A DNA stretch of 64,000 nt. It comes from Xanthostigma xanthostigma. Lineage: Eukaryota; Arthropoda; Insecta; Raphidioptera; Raphidiidae. Below the pieces are notes generated by a model, which was not told the origin of the DNA, made no database searches, and saw only the letters and a program-made list of their open reading frames with translations. The position numbers and the translations under genes are program-made. The DNA lies in contig OY754475.1 in assembly GCA_963575645.1 (NCBI GenBank), positions 7,316,001 through 7,380,000 of the forward strand, read 5' to 3'. Shown in pieces: positions 1 through 11,351 of this stretch. Within the stretch, counting starts at the first letter, position 1. Every line of letters starts with the position of its first letter.

Positions 1-145
1 AATGATATCTCGGTTGCCATAATCGAATGATCGATTATTCGGCCATAATCGAAATATATCGATTATATCATTCATAATCGCCCAACACTAGTTTGTACTG
101 TCGGCATTGCCGCTACAGCGAACTGAATGAAATTCTGTATTCTAG

Positions 146-541
<396 letters not shown>

Positions 542-721
542 AATTAAGTTTGCTGCATTTTCGTTAGAGGGAACCAGTAAACAAAAAATAGGACGCATGG
601 TCTTTATTTATTCGATATTAATTTTGTATTAGCAACCCCATAAAATACATTGCAAAGCGAATTCCAGTTTTTTTTGTACCTTTAATTAAGATTATTTTAA
701 CAAGTGTATTCATACGAAACA

Positions 722-727
722 AATAAA
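722..727 (+). promoter_or_regulatory. Poly(A) signal of PCNA
   Basis: AATAAA about 180 bp after the PCNA stop. The convergent neighbour's transcript ends in the same 330-bp gap, and TTTATT strings (minus-strand AATAAA) occur at about 735-760, so the two 3' UTRs may overlap. The sites are read from sequence only. Confidence 0.6.
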
Positions 728-875
728 TAGTATTGTTTTTATTATATAAATATTTTTATTTATGTTTTTACAGGGAATGAAATAGATGACAAAAATGAGA
801 TATTAAAATTAACAAGTTCAATATTCCAAAAATGTAAACGTATTCTATAGTATTAAAAACTATTCAGTATAAAAT

Positions 876-2327
876 TTATGAAGTACTTTGCAATGATTGT
901 TCGGGTTGAGTTTGGCTTTTTTCTGAAGAGACGTCCGTAGAGCTTATTATTTTATCGTGGAGTGTTCGTAAATGCCTCAGTAAGTTACTTTTTACATTAA
1001 ATCCTTTGTTGCACAGGGTACACACAAATGGACGCTCTCCTGAAAATAGGATGTACGTGAAAATACTGAAAAGCAATCGTGTTGTAGTTTTTGAGACCTG
1101 AAACTTACCTGTATGAGTTCTTCGGTGGATCATCATACTTGCATGTGATGGGAATCTGAAAATAATCGTTTTGAGAATGTTGATTGACGACCAATACTTC
1201 CATTTCATCTCTAAATCAGGGCGTCTAATTTGTAACATTAATAAAATACACATCTTTTAGGATTTTTATTTTTCGTATTAAAACTTTCTTTTTAAAAAAG
1301 TTCATAATAATAGTATATTGTGCGACTAGTGAGAGAAGGAGAAGATTCCATGAGCGTGAAATCTGCCGCACGAGCTTAGCGAGTGCGGTAACACGCGAGT
1401 GGAATATTCTCATTCGATCAATGGTCGCATATAATACTTTATTCAACTAGCACGAGTAATATGTAATCGGGGACCTGATAAAAGAGGGAAAAATAATAAA
1501 TCACTTCATTGATTGTCGTACCCACCGCCCTCGATGCACACAAGATGTCCATGACTTTCGCTGAATGCGATGGTGTTTTCATATATACAAATCGCTACCG
1601 CATTCCTATTGGTCCAGAAACTATGCAGTAATAATTCATTACCGTACAGTTTTGGCTCGCTACCGCGTTCCTATTGGTTCAGAAACTATGCAGTAATACA
1701 TTATCGTACAGTTTCGGCTCATTATTAGCACTCTACGTGTCAACATGAAGTAATTTATTATTTCTCCCGAATTTAGCAGGGCCCCGAAATTATATATTAC
1801 TCACGCGTGTTGAATAAAATCTATTAATGCACTGAATGTAGATTTTTCCCGAATGTCAAATTCGGTAAAAATTCGCGCTGTATATTTGACTGATAATTGT
1901 TATTGTTAATTCGTGGTGAATCAAAATACTTTTAAGTTTATTTACTCATTAAGGGGAGTGAATATCCGAACTGTAGTGGGCTTTGAATTAAAAGTAACTG
2001 TAGGGGCGTAGTCAAAAAAAATTGCGCATCACTTGATAAACAAAAAACGAACGTAATTATGGTGACGGAACGTTAAGCTTGAGCACATTCCACCGATTAT
2101 TATTACTGGAAAACTAGAAGGTCTTACCTTTTGGTACAAATAGGACATATTTTAAGACTGCAAGCCCTAATTTGTCTGTGTCTCATTTGGTTCGTCGCGC
2201 TGTCGTTACTGAGCGCCAACTCTTGCTCGGTATGTGTTTGTTGAATATGTCTGACCCATTCGGCCGGAGTTGGAAACGTTTGTTGGCATAAGTCACAAAC
2301 TAGCGGAGGCAATTTTACATTTTCATC
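876..2327 (-). CDS. Alternative 3' exons encoding three C2H2 zinc fingers
   Basis: Three minus-strand exons: 2328-side acceptor TAG then 2327-2128, 1155-1109, and 1039-876. Each has clean GT-AG borders (donors AAAAG|GTAAG and ACAG|GTAAG; acceptors TTTCAG). Joined, they give 136 codons and a stop, in one frame. The product has finger 1 (CDLCQQTF, WVRHIQQTH), finger 2 split over the first intron (CPICTKR + FPSHASMMIHRRTH) and finger 3 (CTLCNKGF, LLRHLRTLH) with a TGERP linker, then a Ser/Gln-rich tail. Finger 1 is a close relative of the finger in the BTB exon, so this looks like a duplicated, alternatively used 3' end of the same gene. The donor inside or after the BTB exon that would join them was not found, so linkage is inferred. 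The largest intron carries a foldback repeat. Confidence 0.75.
1437..1822. repeat. Foldback element in the BTB gene intron
   Basis: Imperfect inverted arms of about 70 bp: 1438-1510 and the complement of about 1745-1820 share the order ATTCAAC, CGAGTAATAT, CGGGG, CTGATAAA-like and AAATAATAAAT. The interior holds a 65-bp tandem duplication. No coding capacity. Confidence 0.65.
1592..1721. repeat. Tandem duplication, 65-bp unit, two copies
   Basis: Units start at 1592 and 1657 with TCGCTACCGC. Both run through TATTGGT, CAGAAACTATGCAGTAAT and the ACCGTACAGTTT region with a few differences. They lie inside the foldback element. Confidence 0.8.
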
Positions 2328-2916
2328 CTAGAAAACGAAAATACAATTTTATTTCTCGATTGTAATGAAAATATACGGTATCTTGTATCAGTATAATTCG
2401 AGGATGGTTATGAACATGTTTCAGTCGCGAGCAAGACTGCGGGTCAAGTGTAAGACCTTGGTATTGTGTACCCCGCGAACTGCTTGTGGCTCTTCTACAA
2501 GGTTCAATAAACACACAAATAATTAAAACTGTTTGTGTATTATAAAGTTTAAATAAAGGTAATTTTTAACGCTTATTTAGATAAAAAAAAAAATTTCATA
2601 TCTTAAAGAGGAAAAGAAGAACACTAGAGTGAAGTTGCCGTTTTTCTCCATGTAGGCTTTTCGAGCTCCTGATTGGTTCCCTTTTCTATCATGAAGTTGC
2701 ATGCGATACCTCGAGCAATTCAATCAATATATATCTTACAAGGAAATCTCGAGAGCAAGCTATACTATAAGAAAAATGTGGCTCTTTTAGGGTTACTTTT
2801 CTAAAATGCAAAAATGTGGCCGCGTTCGAATAAGGTTGCCGACTTCTCGATTAGACAATTTAAAGTACTATCAATAAATAACCCTTGCGTTTGGAGGCTT
2901 CAAATGTTCAGAAAGA

Positions 2917-2922
2917 TTTATT
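2917..2922 (-). promoter_or_regulatory. Poly(A) signal directly after the BTB exon stop
   Basis: On the minus strand AATAAA follows the TAA stop with no gap. This supports use of the BTB exon as a terminal exon. Confidence 0.6.
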
Positions 2923-4119
2923 TTATAATCTGACCATTGGAGGTTTTCCTCGTCGTTGTCTTTTAGCTGGCTGATGCAAATCTGAGTGCGCTTCGATATG
3001 ACGAACCCAATCGGCCGGCATCGTGAAAGTTTGAGAGCACAATTCGCATGTCAACGGAGAATAAATATTTTCTTCCTTTTCGTCGTCGACTGTAATATTA
3101 TATTCGGCTTCTTCTTCGTCGGGAAATATTATTTCAGGTTTGATGGTCATTTCCGCTTGAAACAATTCGTTTTCGGATACTTCCGAGTCTTGTAGTTGTT
3201 CCCATTCAATCGGTTCTTCTTTTATAACAAAATATTTCATATTGTCATCTTTATGATTGCCTTTTTCTTCTTTTTCTTCATTTTTGTTATCGGTTTCTTG
3301 TTGACTTGGACGGGTCAGTATTATCTTAACAATACCATCACTGGATTTTATTCTATTTTCTTCAACGACGCCGCTTTTGGACACTACGTGTTCACTTTTA
3401 GAATTGCTTGTACCGGGTTTATTTAATTCATCTTGGTTTGCCACAAGCTTGACGCACATGCTATTGGATTTTATCGGTGATTCATCGTGTGTTTTAGATT
3501 CTATTATTTTTATATTAGAACTTGTCGAAACGATTTTCTCAACTTGCATACGATCCGGAGTAGTGGCTTGAATCAGTGCAGGTATTGAATTTTGCTGAGT
3601 GGAGGACAGTTTGGTTTTATTGTTATCGGAAGTAATCAGTTTTTTAATAACGGGCACGGTTCTTTGTTGTTTGTTTTCTGATGGCGATACGTTTTTCTGT
3701 TGCGATTGAACTTGTGGTTGGGTGTCCGGTTCGGTTTTTGGGCGCCACAATCCGCGTATTTTTAAACAATCGCCTGCTTTTAACACATTTTCTAGAATAT
3801 CATTTGAAACTGTTGTTTCACCGCAATACATGTACTGAATTAGTGTTTTTAATGTTTTGTAATCGATTTCTGATGGCAGCATTACGTAAATCGGTAAGTT
3901 TGTTAAACATTTTAATTGATTTTTAAAAATGTTTTGAAAATATACACTACACAACGACAATATAAATCTGTGAGCTTTTATCTGACCCCCTTCTGAAGTA
4001 CATAAAATCGTATCGGTGTAATATTCTGACTGCAACAATGTCGCTACAGATGTATGTAAATGTACGCCAAATGAATGCCATTTTAATTGATAATTTTCAC
4101 TTATTAATGATGTGGCCAT
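2923..4119 (-). CDS. BTB/POZ zinc-finger protein, single-exon isoform
   Basis: A 398-residue BTB/POZ transcription-factor-like protein. The N-terminus has the insect BTB signature: QLKWHSFGVHL, then DTILCTSEGGQIKAHRFILS and a VFQNIF-like segment, ending near LKAGDCLKIRGLW (about residues 1-125). BTB domains dimerise and recruit co-repressors. Residues about 126-345 are a low-complexity, Ser/Lys/Glu-rich linker. Near the C-terminus is one C2H2 finger (CELCSQTF, then WVRHIEAH), followed by a basic KRQRRGK tail. The start is the first ATG before the BTB fold. An AATAAA follows the stop directly, so the exon can be terminal. Fingers further downstream look like an alternative 3' end (separate entry). 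The family resembles lola, mod(mdg4) and fruitless in layout, but I cannot name an orthologue. Confidence 0.9.
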   Translation of the reverse strand: MATSLISENYQLKWHSFGVHLHTSVATLLQSEYYTDTILCTSEGGQIKAHRFILSLCSVYFQNIFKNQLKCLTNLPIYVMLPSEIDYKTLKTLIQYMYCGETTVSNDILENVLKAGDCLKIRGLWRPKTEPDTQPQVQSQQKNVSPSENKQQRTVPVIKKLITSDNNKTKLSSTQQNSIPALIQATTPDRMQVEKIVSTSSNIKIIESKTHDESPIKSNSMCVKLVANQDELNKPGTSNSKSEHVVSKSGVVEENRIKSSDGIVKIILTRPSQQETDNKNEEKEEKGNHKDDNMKYFVIKEEPIEWEQLQDSEVSENELFQAEMTIKPEIIFPDEEEAEYNITVDDEKEENIYSPLTCELCSQTFTMPADWVRHIEAHSDLHQPAKRQRRGKPPMVRL

Positions 4120-4149
4120 TTTGTTGTTAATTTTGGCGCGAAAGTTTTC

Positions 4150-6800
4150 ATAAAATGGAGGACAATCGAGTTTGATTGTTTACTTTGCAACAATAAACTT
4201 GTATTAATTTGTTCAGTGTGTTTGTAATTTAAATCATACAAAATTGGTTTCGCTTTTTAAAAACATCCCCTTTAGAAATAGATGTCATTGTTAAGTTATT
4301 TATTAAAAACAAAGTAACGATTATTGTTCATTCAGGTAACCGCGAAATACAGTCTTCAATTTACCGCGTATTTAAAAGAATTTTTTTTTAAACTATAATA
4401 AACCACGTTACGATTTAAACATTTAAAATTAAACAAACGAAATCGTCAATGAAACAGAAACGATCTATAAAAATACTTTTTGTGGAATGTTTAGAACGTA
4501 TTTGGCTGGAATTTTAAGTCTGTACGTGCAGTCAATGAACACAATTATTTACATAATAACTTATTCACAATTTATTTACACTTAATAAATATTGCTTATT
4601 GAAATGTAATGACTGTAGATGATTTCTGGTATTAGTTTCAATAAAAACATGTGACTGTCTGGAGAAACAAGTGAAACAACACTGAAAGATATTTGCTTGT
4701 ATGCTGATAATTGGACTGCTTATGCAGAAGAAGATAGCGAAAACCAGTAGTGCTCCTAAAAATCGATAATGAAAGCGGCGCTATTGATTTTATTCAACCA
4801 ATCATAACATTCCATTTATCTGTATCGATCCACAACCCCTAGTAGCGCAGCGAGACACGCCGGCTCAAGTGATGGGGGTGATGAAAACGATTCCAGATAT
4901 TGTCGGCGGTTCCTCTTCCCGGAATCGAATCGTTTGAATCGATTCCTCCACGCTTCTGATGTATATAATGGTATACAATATTAATCAATTTATTCTTTTT
5001 ATCTATTTCTAAAATATTAATTATTAAGATAAATTCTTAAGATAATTAACCATTGTAAAGACGCGCTGAACTCAAAAATTCAATCAAAAATCGTCTGTCT
5101 CAACTAATTTAGAAACTAGGCGTGTTTCAAGTTTTCAAAGATTAACGCCCGTAAGCTCTAAACGAAAAATGGCATAAATATTATCGTCGACTTTTTGATA
5201 TCAGCCAGTCATTGTCTGCAAGTTTGCGTTTTATCTAAATAAATGATCAGTGCGATTTCTCATAATGAAACGAAAAATGTACTCAGCACTTATTTTCATT
5301 TTTTCGGAATATTAAAATCAAATACGCAAAATTTGCTAATTATACTGACTTGATGCTACAAAATTCATATTTTTCGACGTCTATAAGTGCTGCAGCTAAT
5401 CAATTTTTATAGAAAAAACCATTTGAATTGCGCGTTAACACCACCAAAAGGACGCGCAAAGATAACATTGTAGTAACAATAATAATACATTAAACGCCTG
5501 TGATGCAGGCAACTAAAGTACACTGCTGTATGAAAGCTTGTCTGCTTGCAGGTAGATATAAAAGAAACATTGATTTATAGACACGTATCATTATATAGAT
5601 TTATTTTAATTCAATTTCGGATCAACAATAATTATTACGATGCATCACAATAAATTCTTCTTATTATTATTTTATAACTACATAAGATATAGAATAATAA
5701 AATACAGTAGAAAAGCGCTAAATAAAAGAATAAACAATATCGATTCTTTGCTTGTAGCCTGTGGGTATACACGTTGCATTTGCTTTTTTTATGCGGTATT
5801 CATGAAAAAACTATAATGCGGGTTTGTTAAACCTTTTTCTTCTTTATTATCCATTTCTTTGCTTATTATTTGCTATTTATTTTCTTAAAGATTACATATA
5901 ATTCAGCAGATACTTGGTAATGATCGCTTTTTTGTTGTAACAATAATCTCAAACTAGTAATGTACGGAGACAGGTTAATATAATAATGTCGTTAATAATG
6001 ACTAGTTTTCATTATTGAATGAATAATGAACTAATGAGTTCTATGACAAAACAACAGTATTGATTTATTTATAATTATTTTTTGAACGAATTTTAAGCTT
6101 TTGAACGGTTCGTTTTTGAACGACGAATTTGTTTATAACTTTGAATATCTGTCGATATTTACTATAACATACCTATCCTGTAAAAATTTAAATATTGTTA
6201 AAAAAGAACACGTCTTGCAATTATTTTAAAATGTGTCTTGAAAAGTATGGTGGATACAGATATATTCGACCGGTAGATTGTATTATTGTATATTTCTTTG
6301 TCTTCTAATTTTAAAATTGTGTTTTTATAGACATAAATATAGACGTTAAAATAATAAGTAATTAAAATGTTTAATTTATTATGGTAAATTTTAAATAATA
6401 GGTACAGAACTTTGTGATCAGCTATAGAGCACAGCACTTAGAACTAAGATGTTGATTTTTAAATGAGGTAGAAGAAGATAGAATAACAGAAGTATGTCTT
6501 GTATAGTCAAGGAATAAAAATATGTTTACATTATACTTTTTAAAGCTTTTTAAAAACCAATTAAGAATGGATTTGTACTTAAAAGTGTAAATATTTTTGA
6601 AAAAATAAAAATATACTTTAGTTTAAGCTCTATATGGGTATAAGTTTAGTAAAGTTCTTTCTGAATACAATTATATATTTAAATAAACGCAAGTATTTTT
6701 GTATGTATGAACATGGTAAAATGCTCATTAAAATACCAAATATCTGTCAAACTGTAGTTTTTGAATGTTTATATTTATTTTAATACAAAAATAGAGTTTT
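4150..6800. other. Intergenic, no gene seen
   Basis: Separates the divergent BTB gene (-) and vimar homologue (+), and so probably holds both promoters. No reading frame of recognisable family, no RNA gene and no long repeat was seen. A short open stretch near 4690-4750 was considered and rejected. Confidence 0.5.
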
Positions 6801-6809
6801 AAACATAGA

Positions 6810-9800
6810 ATGATGGACAGTAAGTAATTGTAATTAAAATTTAAATAGAACGTTTAAAATTTTACATTTACAGAAAAGTTGGTTATGTATATAAACACAA
6901 TTTTATTTTTCAGATTCTCCAAAAATTTATTTTGACTTATTGCAAAAATCTATCGACGAAAATAACGAAGAAATGGTTTTATCAGTTTTAAATGACATAT
7001 GCAAAACTGAAAATGCAAACATCGAAAACGTACAACCTTTGAAGTCTTTACTGAAATATAATAATACAGAAATAGTGACGAATGCTACCAAAACGATAGC
7101 AGAATTAGCGAAAATTGCCTCAAATCGCCAAATGTTGTCAGAGAATGATATTATAATGAACATATTGTCACTTTTGGATACTGAAAATACGTTATGTAAA
7201 ATACAAGCATGTCGGGCACTAGCCAATATTTGCTACGAGAGCGATAATGTCAGAAGTATTTTATTTGAAAATAAGTGTCTAGAAAAGATACTTAACATAC
7301 TCAACACAAATGTACAACAGTACAACGACACCGGCACAGAAAATTGCGTAACGGAAAATGCAAAAATAAGTTCGAGTAAAAGCGGAGATAGTTTAAACCA
7401 GTGTTGTTCCAAAGTAAATCATTTTATAGAATCGCGTAAACAATTGCGTAAGGTGTCATGTGGGCTATTGTTTAATTTGCTGATGTCGAATAACACTATA
7501 CAGAGTAAAGCCTTAGAACTGAATATTTTAAAAACAGTCGAAAAAATATTAATCATCGAAGCAGCGAGTGTCGAGAGTTCCGAAGATTGCATAACTCATT
7601 TATTGTTAACGTTAAATTTATTAATCGATAGCGAAACGGAACTGTGGATATCTGAAAACGTTTGTAAATGTTTAGTTCGCATTTTAAAGGAATCTATGAA
7701 CCCGGATGTTTCGGAACTGTGTTTAGAAATCTTGCATTCGCAAGCAGAGAACGGTAATAAATATAAACATTCTTTGTTGTTCCGAAACTGTAGTCAAAGT
7801 GCCTAATTTTTACACGCTTTATATTAGTTTCACTTGTCAGTTTGTATGTATGTATGTATGTTTGTTTGTAAACTCGTTTGGACTACAGCAAGTGGTTTAT
7901 TACTGTAGTATAATATGCCAGCATTGTAACTATACACTGGCTAGCCATGCGGTCTAAGGCACGGGTCTTCGCTGACGTCGTCTCTCGGAATCACGGGTCG
8001 TGGGCTCTAATCCCGTCCACGCCGAAAAAAAAATTGTTTTTTTTTTCGGCAAATTTTTGACAATAAATCGAACTAAAAAGTGGAAAATAAATATAGTTAA
8101 AACTAAAAAACACGCTTTATATCGAACTAAAAAGTAAAAAATATTTTTTTTAAAATAAGCTTAAAACAATAATGAATAAAAAATACAAGTATTATTGTGA
8201 AAAAAGCGTGGGGCGCTCGATGTACGAAAATGTGGAACAAAGCGCCCCACGCTTTTTTCACAATAATACTTGTATTTTTTATTCATTATTGTTTTAATCT
8301 AATTTAAAAAAAAATATTTTTTACTTTTTAGTTTGATATAAAGCGTGTTTTTTAGTTTTTTTTAAACTATATTTATTTTTTAAGTGAAACTTCTGTAGCT
8401 GTCTTAAAATTTCGGTAACATTAAAAGACCGCGCACACTTGATAACGCATCGATGAAACGAGTTCATAACTCTAAAGAAGTTTCACTTCCACCGCAAACT
8501 TATGCGAATGAGGCTTACAAAATATTCTCAAGTATTCCTGATTTCTGTTGTATTGGGATTTACGTGTTTTTATTCTTTTCGCAGATGATATAAAGTTGCA
8601 CTTGGCGAAATATGGACTTTGTGAATTATTATATAATTTACTCGAAAAACACAAAGAACTTGCAAACGATGAAGATAGCAGAGCACTCTTGAAAATGGCT
8701 TGTAATTTAATTGTTTTAGTATTAACGGGAGGTAAGTAACCGATTTCTCATACTTGGATCACAGTTTAATCAGCGCAGTGTAAAACCTAATTAACTCACG
8801 CATTCCACATAAGCTATGAAAGCTCATTAAGTAGTTTTATTGAATTTATTCCAAATTGATTGAATAGCATGTCGCTGGGGTGCTCTTAAAAAATATTGTT
8901 CCAAGTACAAACCCACAATTTCCGGGTTCTAATCCGAGAACTGGTAAAATCTGTTATTAAAAAAATAATAGGTGGAAAGTATAAATCGGGTACTAAGCCC
9001 AAATAACTTGAAGGTCTTAAAAAAAAGAAAATAAGTACGTTCTATGTGCTTCGTTGATGTTAAAGCCGGCCCTGTTTTGATTGAATGTTTAGAATTAATT
9101 TTTTTTTAATAGATGAACCAATGAACCTACTGTATTCAAACGGTGAAGGAAATGTTTATAATAACATGGTTAGCTGGTTAGAATCGGAGGACAGCGATCT
9201 TCTAATTACTGGAGTCTTAGCGATCGGGAATTTTGCTAGACAAGATAATCACTGTATAAAAATGGTTGAGAATGGCATATCGAAGAAATTACTAGGTATT
9301 TAATGTTACAGTACAGTTAATTATTTGACAAATGGGACCAACAGTTCACAGATGCGGGATAAAATGAACGCAAATCGAATGAAAAGCCGATATAAGTTTA
9401 AATTTTTCACGTCGGCTCACCTTTGTTTTTTTAACTTTTCAAGAAACCAGTGTACTTATGTACACTCGTAAGAAGTTATACTACTTTGGCCTGATTAAAA
9501 CTAATTTTTAATTTGCATGCAAATATTTTAGTGTAATAAAATAATAAAAGGACGGGCATAAATATAGCTTAGACGCTACGCGCCTGCGAACCTGGTCTCT
9601 ACCATACTCTATCCTCTTCACTCAGTGAACCAAAAAAACAACTGCAACGATGTATAGTGAAGGCGCGTCCACTAGTGTAAATTAACTAACTATTCTGTCG
9701 ATAGCCTTTTTCTGCAAACAACTTCACACTGTTAATTTTGATGTTACAATCGGCAACTTCATGCTGTTAATTTTGATGTTACATCATAAAAATTCACTCT

Positions 9801-11351
9801 CGTAATTTTTTCGTAACGCGCCGAGAGAAGTATGACTTCAATAAATACAAAGCATGGATGAATGAACTGTTTGTCGGATAATCGAGTTTATATCGGATTT
9901 AAACTCAATCGGTATGAAGACAGTTCTTAAGCCCGTATTATTATTTACAGAGATTTTATCGAATCACAATTCGCCGGACAGCGATTTGAGACTTCAGCAT
10001 GCTGTTTTGAGCGCGTTAAGAAACTTAGTGATACCGCCTCAAAACAAAGCGCAAGTTCTCAAGGATGGCCTAATAGATATTATTTATCCATTGGCTGAGT
10101 CACCGCACTCACCGGTTACCTTTAAGCTTTTGGGTACACTTCGTATGGTCATCGACGGACAAGGTAATTTCTTTATCGGCAGTATTGTTAACAATTAACA
10201 GTTCATAGATGTCATCAGAGCTAAGCATTTTAGCTGTGCAAGTGTGTAGGCTTTCACGGCCGGTGTTGATCCAAATCTTCTTGGTTTTACGGGCTTGTAT
10301 GCCGTGGTCCATTGGTATTTCTACCTGACGTTTCGTCTACCACTGCGGTAGACATTATCAAAGGCGATGTGGTAGCGGGCGAAGTGTCCTTCTAGGCTGC
10401 TCACAGGTAAGTGTGTCGACAAGTGCGGTACTTCCGTCTTTTATTGTCAGCGTGCTCGTGTTCTCTGCTCTCTGTGGATCACGGCATACAAGCCCGGAAA
10501 CCAAGAAGATTTGGATTTTAGCTATGTTCCAGCCTCTATGCGAACGATAATATTGTCACAGTCATGTGCAGTAGCGAAAACGAAACTGTTTTGTATCGGT
10601 TTTATGCGCATGCGTGGACTTTGAACTGTTTTGTGACTGGACAGTTTTAGAACCGTTCTCACCTTGGTCGGAACACGTTTTAGCTACTGCGCATGACTTA
10701 CGATAACATTACCGTTCGCAGGGAGGTTGGAACGTAGCTTTTTATAAATAATAGTATTTGTTTTCAGTTGAAACAGCTGTAAACTTATCGAAACGAATTG
10801 ACTTTCTTGAAAAACTTGTGTTCTGGTGCTACACTACTGACAATCTTGGAGTTAAGGGTGAATCGTCACGATTGTTGGCTTGGCTGATAAAGAACGCTCG
10901 CAGTAAAGAATGCGCGTTAATTATAATTAAAGTTCCCGATACCGTTAAATGTTTGGTCGATATGATACCTTCACAGCATGCTGTGATGCAGATAGAAGCC
11001 CTGCTTGCCCTGAATTTGCTGCTGGGATATTCTAAAAACAAGAGTGATTTACCCGGTGCTATCGATAATGAATGCGGTTTAACTAAATCCGAACTGGATG
11101 ACATTTTAATCAAAGCGAATATAGGTACAGGTATTGCCACTTTACTCGAGAATCATTTGCAGAAATTGGAGAAGGAAGTTCTTAGTAACTTAATTGCTTT
11201 ACTTAGTATTATTGTCAAGTCGAACGCCGTTAAGAAACATTTAAAAGAGTGTAATGTTGCTTTAGAATTGAATAAAGCCACGAGTAATGAGAATTTTAAA
11301 AAACTGTCCGAACAGCTATCGACGATTGCTACTGAAATCGATTCGGCTTAA
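6810..11351 (+). CDS. vimar: RAP1GDS1/SmgGDS (vimar) homologue, armadillo-repeat protein
   Basis: Homologue of RAP1GDS1 (SmgGDS; Drosophila vimar), an armadillo-repeat cytosolic protein that binds polybasic small GTPases of the Rho/Rap type and acts as chaperone and exchange factor. Proposed exons: 6810-6819, 6914-7753, 8585-8731, 9113-9295, 9951-10163, 10768-11351. All use GT-AG and all internal junctions are phase 1; the sum is 1977 nt, giving 658 residues. The human protein has 607. Diagnostic stretches are ACRALANICYES, LAIGNFARQDNHCIKMVENG, HAVLSALRNLVIPPQNKA, FKLLGTLRMVIDGQ and GESSRLLAWLIKNARSK, in the same order as in RAP1GDS1. The N-terminal half is more divergent and has a Ser/Asn-rich insert near residues 135-160. 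The first mini-exon (MMD + split codon, donor GTAAGT) is the least certain part. Introns contain a composite SINE and a foldback element. Confidence 0.9.
7937..8024 (+). repeat. tRNA-like SINE head, copy 1
   Basis: Has an A-box-like TAGCCATGCGGTCTAAGG and a B-box-like GGGCTCTAATCC at tRNA spacing, resembling the D-arm and T-arm of a long-variable-arm tRNA (Leu or Ser type). It has no full acceptor stem, so it is a tRNA-derived repeat and not a tRNA gene. Confidence 0.75.
8103..8355. repeat. Long hairpin (foldback) with 25-nt loop
   Basis: Near-perfect inverted arms of about 110 bp, from CTAAAAAACACGC inward to GCGTGGGGCGC. They enclose the loop 8217-8241 (starts TCGATGTACG, ends GGAACAAA). 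In copy 2 this loop is found reverse-complemented. Confidence 0.85.
10200..10510. repeat. Dispersed repeat with CGTTTCGTC hairpin motif, copy 1
   Basis: In the last intron of the vimar homologue. Contains a stem GTCTACC/GGTAGAC next to GAAACGTC (on the minus strand, 10327-10361). Flanks encode the phrases GCCGTGGTCCATTGG and CCCGGAAACCAAG, which also occur at 61741-61905. The inner part carries CTACCACATCGCC in inverted order relative to that copy. Confidence 0.7.
10520..10739. repeat. Foldback element just before a splice acceptor
   Basis: Inverted arms of about 55 bp: AGCTATGTTCCAGCCTC...GTGCAGTAGC on the left and GCTACTGCGCATGAC...GGAACGTAGCT on the right. The right end lies 28 bp upstream of the last vimar exon. 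A partial relative is at about 14125-14225. Confidence 0.7.

Larger units (their letters stand above)
7812..8390 (+). mobile_element. Composite SINE plus hairpin element, copy 1
   Basis: Lies in the second intron of the vimar homologue, starting about 60 bp after the donor. Order: ACACGCTTTATATTA start, a short TATG microsatellite, a tRNA-like segment (7937-8024), an A-rich/T-rich stretch, then a long hairpin (8103-8355). The last block ends near AAGTGAAAC, which mirrors GTTTCACTT near the start. A second copy with the same order lies at 24591-25312 in a Sec24 intron, so this is a mobile unit, not a chance arrangement. No protein-coding capacity. Confidence 0.8.

Noticed and set aside
4690-4750. 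Short open stretch encoding YADNWTAYAEEDSENQ, reminiscent of a reverse-transcriptase YADD box
   Set aside because: Only about 20 codons, no flanking polymerase motifs; the resemblance is too weak.
7937-8024. Possible functional tRNA gene
   Set aside because: A- and B-boxes are present but no acceptor-stem pairing or proper anticodon arm; it lies inside a duplicated composite repeat.
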